From Polyangiaceae bacterium (GTDB taxonomy: Bacteria; Myxococcota_A; Polyangia; Polyangiales; Polyangiaceae), in contig JAHBVY010000009.1 of NCBI GenBank assembly GCA_019637265.1, positions 15,001-79,000 on the forward strand: a stretch of 64,000 bases of DNA. The letters are read 5' to 3'. Below the pieces are notes generated by a model that saw only the letters and a program-made list of their open reading frames with translations, was not told the DNA's origin and did not search any database. Made by a program: the position numbers and the translations under genes. How positions within the stretch are numbered: the first letter of the stretch is position 1; each line of letters begins with the position of its first letter. Below, in pieces: positions 25,274 through 34,483 of this stretch.

Positions 25274-27441
25274 CGGCGCCCGACCTTGCGCTCCAGCTCG
25301 GCCCAAGTGACGCGCGTGACCACCGGGCGCCCATGGGGGCAATGCCCGGCGAAGTCGGCCTGATCGAGGGCGCTGAGCAGCGCCTTCACCTCTTCCCGGC
25401 TGAGCACGTCACCCGCGCGCACCGAGCCGTGACAGGCCATGGTGGCCAGCGCTCGATCGATGGCGTCGGAGAAGCCGCGGCCGCCGCGGGTGATCTCCAG
25501 CAGCAGATCGCGCACCAGGCGCTCCGGGCTCGCGCGCTGCACCAGGCGCGGCACGCTGTGCACGCTGACGCGGTCTTCCCCGCGGCGCCGCACGTCGAGC
25601 CCCAGCGCGAGCAGCTCTTCGGCGCGCTGCTCCACCAGGTCGGCTTCGGCGCTGGAGACATCGAGCGCCAGCGGGAACAGCAGCGCCTGCGCCGGCACGC
25701 TGCGGCCCTGGTAGGCGCGCCGCAGGCGATCGAAGGTGACGCGCTCCGCCGCGGCGTGCTGGTCCAGCACGTAGAAGCCGTCGTCCGCTTCGCACAAGAG
25801 GTACGTCTGGCGCAGCTGCGCGACGAAGCGGAGCGCTGACCAACGGAGGCCGTCCCCCGGTAGGATCGGCGCGCTGTCACGCACCGCGATCAGCGGTGGG
25901 GGCCCCGCGGTGTAGCCCGTGCCACTCGATGAGCTCCCAGCGCTCGAGCCGCCCAGCGCCTCCCCGGGGGCTCCACTGCGCGCGCCCGGCGCCTCCCCAG
26001 CGCCACTCAGGATCGAGCTACTTACACCCCCGCCCATCACATCATCTGAGCTGACTAATCCCTCTCGACTCGCCTCGCCCATCAAGGCATCATAACTGAC
26101 TAATCCTCCTTGGCTCGCTCCAGGCGCACCAGCCTCCCGATTCGCTCCGAAGTCTCCACCCGCCTCCCCCATCACATCATCTGAGCTGACCAACCCCTCC
26201 CGATTCGCCCCAGAGCCTCCATCCCCTCCCGAACCAGTCAGTGACCCCTCCAAAGTAGGAGCCCAAGGCTGCTCATCAGCGGCGGCCGGCGCCTCCCCCC
26301 GCTGACCCAGCGCGGGGCGCCGCGGCGGCTCACTGTCGAGCAGCCGTCGCTGCGCTCCGTCGCGCTCAAGAGCCGAGCCGCGCGGAGCCGAGCCGCGCGC
26401 CGGTGCGTGATCCTGACTAGGCGGCCGCGCCCAGGGGTTGCTGCGCGGCGCTGGGAGCGCGAAGGCCTCCGCCAGGTTCAGCGAGAGCACCCGATACAGC
26501 GCGTCGCACACCACGCGCGGATCCGCGAAGCGCACCTCCGTCTTCTGAGGGTGCACGTTGACGTCGAGCAGCTGGGTGGGCAGCGTAAGGTACACGATCC
26601 CGCGCGGATACCGACCCCGCTCGAGCACGCTGCCGTAAGCTTGCGCCACCGTCATCGCCAGCGCCCGATCGCGGATCGGGCGCCCGTTCACGAGCAGTCG
26701 GAGCCCCGCCGCTCCGGCGCGTGCGCGCTCCGGGCGCCCCAAGTAGGCCTCCACCTGGAGCGTGCCGCGCTCGCCGATGCACACCGCCAGCTCCTGATCG
26801 TCGAGCAGCGCGCGGGCGCGCTCACCGCGCTCCTCCGTGCGCAGCCACTCGCGCACCAAGCGGCCTTCGCGGCGCAGCGTGAAGGTGACGTCGAAGCGAC
26901 TCGCGGCGGCCGCGTCGATCACCTCCGTGACGTGCCCCGCCTCCGTGTTGCTCGCGCGCAGGAACTTGCGGCGCGCGGGCACGTTGTAGAACAAATCCGT
27001 CACCTCGATCAGCGTGCCCACGGCGCGCGCGGCGGGGCGCAGCACAGGCTCGCTGCCGCCCTCCACCCGGAGCTCCACCGCGGCCTCGCTCGTCGCGCTG
27101 CGGGTGAGCAGCCGCAGGCGACTCACCGAGGCGATCGACGGCAGCGCTTCCCCGCGGAAACCATAGCTCCGGACCTCCAACAGATCCGTCACCCGCGTGA
27201 GCTTGCTGGTGGCGTGGCGCGCCAGCGCGAGCTGGGCGTCCTCCTCATCCATCCCGATGCCGTCGTCGGACACCGCGAGCCGCGTGATGCCGCCGCCCGC
27301 TATCTCCACGTCCACGCGCGTGGCGCGCGCGTCCAGCGCGTTCTCCACCAGCTCCTTCACGGCGCTCGCGGGGCGCTCCACCACCTCACCAGCGGCGATC
27401 TGGCTCGCGAGCTCAGGCGGTAGGCGATGGATCGTCGCCAC
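25270..27441 (-). CDS. mutL: DNA mismatch repair protein MutL (endonuclease type) with repeat-bearing linker
   Basis: 723 residues. The N-terminal GHKL ATPase (about 1-330) has ELVENALDA (E30, N34), DDGIGMDEED, TSKL and GFRGEALPSIASVS. The C-terminal domain has DQHAAAERVTFD, ACHGSVRAG and CPHGRP. These are the metal sites of nicking MutL proteins, although the last acidic residue of the first motif is D rather than the usual E. The linker (about 340-530) contains three near-copies of EGLVSSDDVMGEA in a lower-GC segment (about 26020-26260). It is coupled to miaA downstream. Confidence 0.94.
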   Translation of the reverse strand: MATIHRLPPELASQIAAGEVVERPASAVKELVENALDARATRVDVEIAGGGITRLAVSDDGIGMDEEDAQLALARHATSKLTRVTDLLEVRSYGFRGEALPSIASVSRLRLLTRSATSEAAVELRVEGGSEPVLRPAARAVGTLIEVTDLFYNVPARRKFLRASNTEAGHVTEVIDAAAASRFDVTFTLRREGRLVREWLRTEERGERARALLDDQELAVCIGERGTLQVEAYLGRPERARAGAAGLRLLVNGRPIRDRALAMTVAQAYGSVLERGRYPRGIVYLTLPTQLLDVNVHPQKTEVRFADPRVVCDALYRVLSLNLAEAFALPAPRSNPWARPPSQDHAPARGSAPRGSALERDGAQRRLLDSEPPRRPALGQRGEAPAAADEQPWAPTLEGSLTGSGGDGGSGANREGLVSSDDVMGEAGGDFGANREAGAPGASQGGLVSYDALMGEASREGLVSSDDVMGGGVSSSILSGAGEAPGARSGAPGEALGGSSAGSSSSGTGYTAGPPPLIAVRDSAPILPGDGLRWSALRFVAQLRQTYLLCEADDGFYVLDQHAAAERVTFDRLRRAYQGRSVPAQALLFPLALDVSSAEADLVEQRAEELLALGLDVRRRGEDRVSVHSVPRLVQRASPERLVRDLLLEITRGGRGFSDAIDRALATMACHGSVRAGDVLSREEVKALLSALDQADFAGHCPHGRPVVTRVTWAELERKVGRR
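26020..26260. repeat. Coding repeats in the mutL linker
   Basis: Three imperfect copies of about 39-45 bp containing CATCATCTGAGCTGACTAAT or close variants, flanked by CTCGCC/TCGCCC. GC is clearly lower than around it, and the CTGAGCTGAC core resembles the short palindromes found between genes. Confidence 0.65.
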
Positions 27442-27444
27442 GCG

Positions 27445-28029
27445 TCAGCGCTCCTCGCTCACCTGCTCCGAGAGCCGCATGAACTCGCGCGCCCGGGGCC
27501 GCGTGACGGCGAACAAGCACAGCATGAGCGTCAGCGCTGGGACCGCCGCGCGCAGCACGAACACCGTGGGCATGAAGCGCGCGACCGCCTCCGCGTTGGG
27601 GTCCGGGAAGGCGTGCAGCGCCGCCACCACCTGAGCGCGCACCGGCGCCGTCAGCAGGTAGCCCACGGCGCAGGCGATGAGGTTCGCCACCGCGAACTGC
27701 ACCAAGGTGCCGAGCGAGGTGCGGCGGAACAGCGCGCGGATCGCCGTGATCACGAGCACGAACCCGAGGAGCAGCTCCGCCACGCCCAGCGGTAAGAGCC
27801 AGCGCCCGTGCTCACCCATCGCCTCGAGCTGGGTGCGCACCGCGACCTGCACCAACGGGTCGAGCCCAGCTGCCTGCGCGCCGGCGAAGGTGGGGTCCGT
27901 GCTCGCGCGCAGGAGTTGGTACCCCTCGCCTGATAGCTCGAGCCCGATCAGGCTGAGCGCGATCAGCGCCAGCAGCAGGTAGCGTGGGCGCTTGGCGGGG
28001 GCGGGCGCTTCCGACACTCTCCCCGCCAT
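27445..28029 (-). CDS. Small membrane protein of unknown function
   Basis: 194 residues with about four membrane segments (about 19-34, 78-98, 106-128, 160-178) and short charged tails. No family motif is recognised. It ends 3 bp before the mutL start on the same strand, so it is probably the first gene of a transcript with mutL and miaA. Confidence 0.65.
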   Translation of the reverse strand: MAGRVSEAPAPAKRPRYLLLALIALSLIGLELSGEGYQLLRASTDPTFAGAQAAGLDPLVQVAVRTQLEAMGEHGRWLLPLGVAELLLGFVLVITAIRALFRRTSLGTLVQFAVANLIACAVGYLLTAPVRAQVVAALHAFPDPNAEAVARFMPTVFVLRAAVPALTLMLCLFAVTRPRAREFMRLSEQVSEER

Positions 28030-28047
28030 AGCACGGCGGCCGGCTCC

Positions 28048-28878
28048 CTACAGCAAGCCGGCGCGGCGCGCGGCCTCGGCGACGCCACCGCCCGTCGCCT
28101 CGGTCTGCGGCAGCTGCTCGTCAGCTTCACGAGCTACCTCGGGCGGCGCTTGTCCCATCGCGAACGAGCGCCCTGCGGCGCGGAGCATGCTCACGTCGTT
28201 CAGCCAGTCACCCACCGCCACCACGTCGTCCATCGTGCCGCCGAGCTCTGCCGCCAGGCGCTCCAGCCCCGCCGCCTTCGAGATGCCGCGGCTCCGGATC
28301 AGCATCGCCCACACCCCCTCGAAGCCGGCCCGACTCGAGATGAAGGCCGCCGTCTGCAGCGCCGGCAGCTCCGCGTGGATCGCGACCTCCAGCTCACGGA
28401 TGCGCGCCTCTTCCCCCACCGTCACCAGCCCCAGCGCCTGCTCCGCGAAGCTCGAGTGCCCGAGCACGTCGTCCACGCGGTGCATGTCGCGCGTCCAGAT
28501 GCTGACGTAAGGCGCCGCCCGATCCCCCGCGCCGTCGTGGACGATGCGATCGGCTTGGAACACGAAGGTCGCTGGGCGCGCGTCGCGCAGCAGCGCGAGC
28601 AGATCACCCACGTGGGCTTCAGGGAGCGGCGTGGTGTGGAGCGGCGCGCGGGTCTGCGGGTCGACGATTTGCCCGCCGTCCAGGCACACGAGCGGCGTCG
28701 TGATCCCCAGCTCCTGCGCCAGGTGACTGCAGCCCGAGTGCATGCGCCCGGTGGCGAAGGTCACGTGCACGCCGCGCGCCTGGAGCTCACGCAGCGCCGC
28801 GGCGTCCTCCGCGTGCACCTTGCCGCGCGAGCTCAGGAGGGTGCCGTCGAGGTCGGTGGCGAACAGCGTGAAGGACAC
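28048..28878 (-). CDS. Cof-type HAD hydrolase
   Basis: 276 residues from a GTG at 28878 with GGAG about six bases upstream; an ATG frame reaches 28935 but adds an untypical N-terminus. HAD motifs: FATDLDGTLL (nucleophile and acid Asp), TFATGRM, a Lys in RSRGISKAAGL and VVAVGDWLNDVSML. This is a sugar-phosphate or flavin-type phosphatase of the Cof group; the substrate cannot be read from sequence. Confidence 0.87.
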   Translation of the reverse strand: MSFTLFATDLDGTLLSSRGKVHAEDAAALRELQARGVHVTFATGRMHSGCSHLAQELGITTPLVCLDGGQIVDPQTRAPLHTTPLPEAHVGDLLALLRDARPATFVFQADRIVHDGAGDRAAPYVSIWTRDMHRVDDVLGHSSFAEQALGLVTVGEEARIRELEVAIHAELPALQTAAFISSRAGFEGVWAMLIRSRGISKAAGLERLAAELGGTMDDVVAVGDWLNDVSMLRAAGRSFAMGQAPPEVAREADEQLPQTEATGGGVAEAARRAGLL

Positions 28879-28943
28879 AGGGACTCCAGGGGCGAGGGCG
28901 CTGGTTGAGCCGCGTCGGTTGAATCGCACGGTCACAACGCGAA

Positions 28944-28969
28944 ACAGCCAGGCGCGATGGCCTGGCTGT
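28944..28969 (-). terminator. Probable terminator hairpin after rpmA
   Basis: ACAGCCAGG/CCTGGCTGT arms with an 8-base interior; on the minus strand it is followed by TTTCGCGTT. The T tract is weak. It lies 90 bp past the rpmA stop and before the HAD gene. Confidence 0.5.
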
Positions 28970-29058
28970 CGGGTGGGCTTACGTTGCGCTGCTGAGGCTC
29001 GCTCGGCTGGGCAGCGCCGCCCAGGACATCAGCTCAGCTGACGTCCCTTGGGTTGGCG

Positions 29059-29319
29059 TCAGCTCGCGGCCGGGACGACCGACACGCGCTTCTTCGAGCG
29101 CGACTTCCAGCCGAACTCCACCTGGCCGTCCACCAGGGCGAACAGCGTGAAGTCCTTCGCCAAGCCAACGCCGGCGCCGGGTGCGATGGTCATGCCCACC
29201 TGACGAACGATGATGCCGCCCGCGCGGATGAACTCGCCGCCGTACACCTTGGTGCCGCGGAACTGCGCCTTGCTGTCGCGCCCGTTGCGGGTAGACCCGC
29301 CGCCTTTTTTGTGTGCCAT
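29059..29319 (-). CDS. rpmA: 50S ribosomal protein L27
   Basis: 86 residues. It starts [16 protein letters not shown], the family hallmark, and continues [16 protein letters not shown]. The N-terminus reaches the peptidyl-transferase centre. It follows rplU by 27 bp, the usual order. Confidence 0.98.
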   Translation of the reverse strand: MAHKKGGGSTRNGRDSKAQFRGTKVYGGEFIRAGGIIVRQVGMTIAPGAGVGLAKDFTLFALVDGQVEFGWKSRSKKRVSVVPAAS

Positions 29320-29346
29320 CTTTCAGAGCCTCCTTCGCGAGCTGGA

Positions 29347-29658
29347 TCAGGCGCTGATGCCGGTGATCTTGACCTCGGTGTAGTCCTGACGGTGCCCCGC
29401 CTTGCGGTGGTGCTTCTTGCGCCGCTTGAACTTGAACACGATGAGCTTCTCACCGCGGCCATGGGCCACGATTTGCGCCTTGACGGAGGCGCCGCTCACG
29501 GTGGGCTTACCGAACTTGGGCTGGTCACCCGAGATCATGAGCACCTCTCCGAAGGAGACGTCCTCGCCGGGGTTACCAGTCAGCTTCGCGACGCGCAGCA
29601 CGTCCCCCTCGGAGACGCTGTACTGCTTGCCGCCCGTCTTGATGATCGCGCTAGCCAT
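29347..29658 (-). CDS. rplU: 50S ribosomal protein L21
   Basis: 103 residues from the ATG at 29658; the frame extends upstream without homology. It starts [15 protein letters not shown] and carries [17 protein letters not shown], typical of L21. It is first in the rplU-rpmA operon. The upstream gap carries a complete dispersed repeat (29784-29895). Confidence 0.97.
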   Translation of the reverse strand: MASAIIKTGGKQYSVSEGDVLRVAKLTGNPGEDVSFGEVLMISGDQPKFGKPTVSGASVKAQIVAHGRGEKLIVFKFKRRKKHHRKAGHRQDYTEVKITGISA

Positions 29659-29783
29659 TTGAAGGGCGGCGACCCTAGCTCCACCTTGGCCCCTGCGCAA
29701 GGTCGCTCGAGGGAATTTGGGGGACCTGAACGGGCTTTTAGGGGTGCTCTGGCGGCTCGAGCCGGGTCGTTGGCGGGATGAGC

Positions 29784-29895
29784 GGGGTTTGGGGGTTGGT
29801 ACCCCCGAGCGGCACCCAGAGCCGCCGCAGTCACCTCGCGGCGCTGGGTGCCTAGCACATGGCCTCACAGCGCACTGCCAAACCCCCAAAAACCC
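29784..29895. repeat. Full-length dispersed repeat, 112 bp
   Basis: Ends are GGGGTTTGGGGGTTGGTAC on the left and TGCCAAACCCCCAAAAACCC on the right, in inverted orientation. Between them is a stem GGCACCCAG-A-GCCGC / GCGGC-G-CTGGGTGCC (about 29811-29852). It lies between the NlpC/P60-like gene end and the rplU start. Confidence 0.75.
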
Positions 29896-29963
29896 ATGAA
29901 CAGGCGCCGGCTGACCTCCCACACCCCCACCCCTGGGATCGAGGTAACCCGGGCCACCGCGCG

Positions 29964-31016
29964 TCAGCGCTCCTGCCGAGGTCGATAGAAGCCGGTGAGC
30001 GGGTAATCGTAAGGTCCACTACTTTTACTGGGACGGAAGGCCCCATAGTAGTCGATGCTCGCCCAGCTCTTGGAGCTCTCGTTGTAGAGCCACAGCGCGC
30101 GCCGCACCCCGCCGCTCTCTGAGCCGTCTCGGCCGGCGCCCCAGGAGGAGTCCACCTCCATGAGGTGGATGGGGCCACCTTGGGTGAAGCTGCTCGGCAG
30201 CGGACCCTGGTGCCCCGGGACCTCTACCTTGTTTCCGCCCGGAATCAGGCTGTGGGAGGCGACGATCACCTTGTGGCCGTCACCCACGCGGCCCAGCACG
30301 CACACGTCGCCCGCGCGCACCTGCTCGGGAGCGACCTTGCGGAAGCCGCTCATCACGTTGGGGTTGAAGCCGTCGCTGCTCTTGGGGATGCCATAGCGCC
30401 CCGCTTGCTGCTCGCTGACGCCGCGGCTCGCGAGGAACGCGCTCCGCGTGTAGCCGGAGCAGTCCACCCCGATGCCGTGCTTCCACATCATTTTCCGCAC
30501 GGCTTCTTCGCCACTCCCGAGCTCGCGGTGCGCGCCGGCGTCGATCAGCGCCTGCGTCACGCGCACCAGCATGGGGGCGCTCGCCTTGCCGCTAGCCACC
30601 ATCGCGATCTGGCTCGCGAGCTCCTGGTACACCTCGGGCGCCAACGCTCGCTTGGCGAGCTCGAGCGCTTGGTCAGGTCCCGTACCGAAGCCGCCCATCA
30701 TGCGAAACTGGGGGTCGACGTGGAGCTTCTTGCCGTCCACCAGGTAAGGCCCCGCGAAGGCCTCGCGGTGTGCGTCCAAGCGTCGCAGCACCTGAGCCGC
30801 GCTGGGGCCCGCGCTCTTCGTCGCGCTGCGGCTCTGGGTGAGTGAGACGACGGCGCGTGGGTCGCCTGCTCGTTCGTCGGTGTCGCGCGTCGCTGGGCTG
30901 GAGGCGCTGGCTGACTGATCGGCGCGGCCGCCGGCGGTGGTCTCCGAGCGCGCGAGGCCTGGCTCGGTGGGGTCGGGGGTGTGGCGTGGGCGCGAGGTGA
31001 GGGCGTTGAGCTGCAT
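29964..31016 (-). CDS. NlpC/P60-like cysteine peptidase-type protein
   Basis: 350 residues. The first 70 residues are Ser/Thr/Arg-rich and disordered-looking, without a clear signal peptide. C186 lies in GIGVDCSGYTRSAFL, the NlpC/P60 nucleophile context, and H248 in GDGHKVIVASH. In this fold such proteins cleave peptidoglycan peptides or act as amidases. An export signal is missing, so the target is unclear. Confidence 0.7.
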   Translation of the reverse strand: MQLNALTSRPRHTPDPTEPGLARSETTAGGRADQSASASSPATRDTDERAGDPRAVVSLTQSRSATKSAGPSAAQVLRRLDAHREAFAGPYLVDGKKLHVDPQFRMMGGFGTGPDQALELAKRALAPEVYQELASQIAMVASGKASAPMLVRVTQALIDAGAHRELGSGEEAVRKMMWKHGIGVDCSGYTRSAFLASRGVSEQQAGRYGIPKSSDGFNPNVMSGFRKVAPEQVRAGDVCVLGRVGDGHKVIVASHSLIPGGNKVEVPGHQGPLPSSFTQGGPIHLMEVDSSWGAGRDGSESGGVRRALWLYNESSKSWASIDYYGAFRPSKSSGPYDYPLTGFYRPRQER

Positions 31017-31200
31017 GGCGGGCTAGGTCGACCTGGGCCCGGTGGGGTTGCTTGCTGGGTTGCCCGAATGAGCGGTGGTGGGTGGAGGCGAGCCTCCGTG
31101 GACGCGGGCAGGAGCCCAGGCTGCAACAAAAACATCAATTAATACGGATAGTTACAACGCCGGTCCGGCGCGTGGGCAGGAGCTGCAGTATGCTGCAGGG

Positions 31201-31749
31201 ATGCGATTGGCTGGGGCCTGGGTGCTGGTGGTGTCGCTGGGAGCGGGGAGCGCCGTGGCGGCGCCTGTGGCGAGTGAGCGCAGGTCGGAGGCCCGAGACG
31301 TCAAGGCGGTTGACGATTCCTCCGACGTGAGGAGTCCCGCGAAGCAGCGAGCCGCGACCCGGGCTGCGCCTCGAGCCAAGACGAAGCCCGCGCCGGTGAA
31401 GCAGCGGGATGGTGGCGCCGCTTCGCCGAGCAAGCCCGCCCCCAAGGCAGCGCCGGTCAAGCGCCCCGTGACCAAGGACGCACCAGACGCGTCGGGCAAG
31501 GACGCGCCAGGCAAGGACGCCAAGGAGACCGAAGCGGAAGCCGGCGTCGTGAAGGTGGAGTCCGACAAAGAGCAAGAAGGCATGAAGACCTACACCTTCG
31601 GGCCGCAAGAGGTGGAAGGCAGGCTCCGCTCACCGCAGATTCAATACTTCCTGCGGCGCGTGCGCGCGGAGTTCGCCGCGGGCGAGCTGGGGCACCGCTC
31701 GTTCATGCGTGAGCTGAGCCACACCCGTTACCATCGGTCGGTGCGCTGA
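31201..31749 (+). CDS. Exported Lys/Pro/Ala-rich protein of unknown function
   Basis: 182 residues from the ATG at 31201 (GCAGGG just upstream), giving a signal peptide MRLAGAWVLVVSLGAGSAVA. The middle is Lys/Pro/Ala-rich, of the kind that spans the cell wall. The C-terminal 60 residues (YTFGPQEVEGRLRSPQIQYF, then LRRVRAEFAAGELGHRSFMR) look folded. The stop is 1 bp before the AgmX-like gene, so the two form an operon, probably an envelope complex. Confidence 0.75.
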   Translation: MRLAGAWVLVVSLGAGSAVAAPVASERRSEARDVKAVDDSSDVRSPAKQRAATRAAPRAKTKPAPVKQRDGGAASPSKPAPKAAPVKRPVTKDAPDASGKDAPGKDAKETEAEAGVVKVESDKEQEGMKTYTFGPQEVEGRLRSPQIQYFLRRVRAEFAAGELGHRSFMRELSHTRYHRSVR

Positions 31750-31750
31750 C

Positions 31751-33178
31751 GTGGCTCAAGCAAGCGCCAAGACGCAGCTCGCGCTGCGCACCGCCGCGGT
31801 GTGGGGGACCAGCGTGGTGGCGGTCCGCGATCTCCAGCGTGGTCAGTCATTCGAACTGGGTGATCGCGCCCCCGCGGCGCTGCCAAAGCCAGATGGGCTG
31901 ACGATCGTCGACGCGCCGGTGCGCGCGGTGGCGGGCGGCTGGGAGCTCGACTGTCGCGGCGTGACCGGCGGGTCGATTTGGCTGCGCGGTCGCGAGGAAG
32001 ATCCTGCGCGCCTGGGGCAGACGGGCGCGCCGGTGCCCATCGTGTCGGGCGACTACGGGCTCCTGCAGTACGGCAGCTTCGCCATCTTCTTCCAGTTCAC
32101 GGAGCAGAGCCGGGTGCCGCCCACGGGCCTCAGGGTGCCGTGGCTGCTGCTGCTCGCCTTCATCCTGGCGACGCTCACCGTGGTGGGCTTCCTGGTGCTC
32201 GCGTGGTGGCTGGCGACGCCACCCGCGGTGCCCAAGCCCTTGGAGCTGACGGAGCGCCGCGAGCTGGTGCTGCGCTTCAACTTGAAGGAGGACCCCGTCG
32301 AGGAAGAGCCGCCTCAGGTGAGCGCCGAGCAAGGCGATGAGGCGGGCTCCGGCGTGAAGGATCCTGGCGCGCAGGACAAGAAGCCTGCCGGCGGTGGCAA
32401 GAAGATCGCCGGCGCCGAGGGGCGCTTGGGTAAGCAGGGCGAAGGCGCCGAGACGCGGGTTCCGGGAGATCCCGCGGCAGGCCTCGGCGGTATGAGCGAG
32501 GTGCTCTCCAGCGAGGTGGGCGCGGAGGTGCAGCGCACGCTCGGCGCCATCAGCTCGGTCTCGGCGGCGCTCGGTGGCTTGGGGTCGAAGGACATCGTGC
32601 TCGGTCAGGGCCCCGGACTAGGCCTCAAGGGCGGCGGTCCAGGCGGTGGCGGTGACGGCCCCGGCGGGGTGCCGTTCGGCGCGGGCACGTTGGACACCGG
32701 CTGGGGTCCGGGGCGCGGCGGCGGCTACGGCTCGGGCACGGGGGGCCCTGGTGGCGCTGGTAAGGGCGGCCCTGGCAAGGGCGGCAGCGGCGACGGCACC
32801 GGGACGGGCACTGGCACCGGGCGTGGTGGGGGCGAGCGCGGCGTGGAGGGCGCCGGCGGCGCCAAGCGCGCTGGTCAGGGCCTCACACCACAGCAGATCG
32901 CCTCCGTGGTGAACTCACGCTACGGCGCGTTCCGCGCTTGTTACGACTCGGCGCTCGCGCGCAACCCCACCCTCTCCGGCGGCGTCTCCGCGAGCTTCAC
33001 CATCACCCCCGGCGGCAGCGTCAGCTCCGCGAGCGTCGGCGGCTCGTCCCTCGGCGACCCCCGCGTGGACAGCTGCATCCTGCGCCAAGTCCGCCGCCTG
33101 AGCTTCCCCGCCGCAGACAAGCCCACCGGCGCCAACTGGAGCTGGAGCTTCCGCCCCACCGCCGCGAAGAAGAAGTAG
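31751..33178 (+). CDS. AgmX/PglI-type TonB-like protein
   Basis: 475 residues, GTG start 1 bp after the previous stop. The N-terminal 125 residues look like a cytoplasmic FHA-like beta domain; a membrane segment follows (about 130-156, PWLLLLAFILATLTVVGFLV). Then comes an acidic/Pro linker, a very Gly-rich stretch (about 290-370) and a C-terminal domain with two cysteines (YGAFRACYDSALARNP, DSCILRQVRRLSFP). The last domain is the AgmX/PglI TonB-C-like module known from myxobacterial gliding motility and transport proteins. Energy transfer across the periplasm is the likely role. Confidence 0.82.
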   Translation: MAQASAKTQLALRTAAVWGTSVVAVRDLQRGQSFELGDRAPAALPKPDGLTIVDAPVRAVAGGWELDCRGVTGGSIWLRGREEDPARLGQTGAPVPIVSGDYGLLQYGSFAIFFQFTEQSRVPPTGLRVPWLLLLAFILATLTVVGFLVLAWWLATPPAVPKPLELTERRELVLRFNLKEDPVEEEPPQVSAEQGDEAGSGVKDPGAQDKKPAGGGKKIAGAEGRLGKQGEGAETRVPGDPAAGLGGMSEVLSSEVGAEVQRTLGAISSVSAALGGLGSKDIVLGQGPGLGLKGGGPGGGGDGPGGVPFGAGTLDTGWGPGRGGGYGSGTGGPGGAGKGGPGKGGSGDGTGTGTGTGRGGGERGVEGAGGAKRAGQGLTPQQIASVVNSRYGAFRACYDSALARNPTLSGGVSASFTITPGGSVSSASVGGSSLGDPRVDSCILRQVRRLSFPAADKPTGANWSWSFRPTAAKKK

Positions 33179-33259
33179 ACGCTGAGCGGTGCCTCGCCGC
33201 GCCGCGGCCAGCGCGCGACGGATCGCCTGGGCGCTTGGAGCCGCCCAGAATCATCACAC

Positions 33260-33287
33260 GGGTTTTGGGGTTGGTAGCCCCGCGCGG
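33260..33287 (+). repeat. Dispersed G-run motif copy
   Basis: GGGTTTTGGGGTTGGTAGCC followed by CCGCGCGG, in the 227-bp gap between the AgmX-like gene and the next gene. No right-hand partner was found. Confidence 0.6.
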
Positions 33288-33405
33288 AGACGCGAGGTAA
33301 CGCAGTCCGTGCGTGGCGTGAGTGGGTCGCGCTTGGTGTGCTGAGTGGCGCCGTGGCCTGGTGGTAGGCGCTGCGCCGCCCGTGCGACCGCGCTAAAGAG
33401 CTGCC

Positions 33406-34377
33406 GTGAGCGCGGATGGTGCCAACCGGCTGGCTCTGGCCGTCTACTGCTTGCTCGCGTTGTGGGTGGTGTTTCGTGACGTGGAGACGGCGCCTGCGGC
33501 GCGCCCCAACCCACAGAGCGCCATCCCGAGGACCAGTGAGCTGCTCGTCACCGCGCGGCTCGATCGGCTCCGCGCGTCACCACTCGGGCGCCACGTGCGC
33601 GAGCTCCTCCGCGCCGAACAGCCGCTGGGCTGGGATGACCCCGCCTGTCGCCAGCTCGAGGACGTCGATGAGCTCGCGCTTGGCTTGCCCCGCGTCGAGC
33701 TGGGGCAGGCGTTCGAGGCGCTCTACGTCGCGTTCGTCTCACCCCTGCGGCCGGAGGAGTGGGAGCGCTGCGCGCGGCGCCTCGCGGCCGCTCGTGGGCG
33801 CGAGCTGGACGTGAGTCACCGTGGTGGCTACCGGCGGCTCGCGCTCGCCGGCGGTGCAGCCGACTCGGGCAGTCTAGCGATGCGTGACGACGGGTTGCTG
33901 CTCTGGGGTGGCGCGCCGCAGGTGGAGGCGATGGTGGCTACGGCGGCGGGCCACACGCCCAGCGCCGTCGCGGCGGAAGATCACCGGGTGCTGCGTGAGA
34001 TCGTGGGGGTGAACGGCGCGCTCCTCGTCAGTTGGTCTGGCGAGCCGGGGATGCTGCTCCCTGGCGTGCGCGCGGCTGCGCTGAGGGTGGACATGGGGGA
34101 GCGGGTGGAGCTCTCGGGGGTGCTGCGGTGCGTTGACGAGACGAGCTGTGAGGGGCACCTGGATCCGCTGCGCGCGCTCGCAGCGCGCCTCGGGGCGCGC
34201 GAGCGCGGCGACTTCAAGCTCCACGACCAGGGGGAGGTGGTGCGTTTTCGGCTGAGCGTGCCGTCGCACGACGCAGTGCGCTGGGTCGATACGTGGCTCG
34301 CGTCTGAGCCAGAGCCAACCGACCTAGTCGAGCCTCAGCTGGCGGAGCCTGAGATCGAAGCGCTGCAGATCCCCTGA
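33406..34377 (+). CDS. Protein of unknown function with N-terminal membrane anchor
   Basis: 323 residues from a GTG. A short hydrophobic anchor (residues about 8-24, LALAVYCLLALWVVF) is followed by an alpha/beta region with repeated patterns (LVTARLDRLRASPLGRHVRE; VRAAALRVDMGERVELSGVL). It resembles substrate-free DUF-type lipoproteins of myxobacteria only in build. No catalytic motif is recognised. Confidence 0.65.
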   Translation: MSADGANRLALAVYCLLALWVVFRDVETAPAARPNPQSAIPRTSELLVTARLDRLRASPLGRHVRELLRAEQPLGWDDPACRQLEDVDELALGLPRVELGQAFEALYVAFVSPLRPEEWERCARRLAAARGRELDVSHRGGYRRLALAGGAADSGSLAMRDDGLLLWGGAPQVEAMVATAAGHTPSAVAAEDHRVLREIVGVNGALLVSWSGEPGMLLPGVRAAALRVDMGERVELSGVLRCVDETSCEGHLDPLRALAARLGARERGDFKLHDQGEVVRFRLSVPSHDAVRWVDTWLASEPEPTDLVEPQLAEPEIEALQIP

Positions 34378-34483
34378 CGTTTTGTACCGGGCTCCGCGTC
34401 ACAGGGGCGGCACGATGCGGACACCCGCGGCAGAACCCGCAGATCAGCGGCTTCATGGCGCGCTCGGAAGGTCACGGCGTGAT

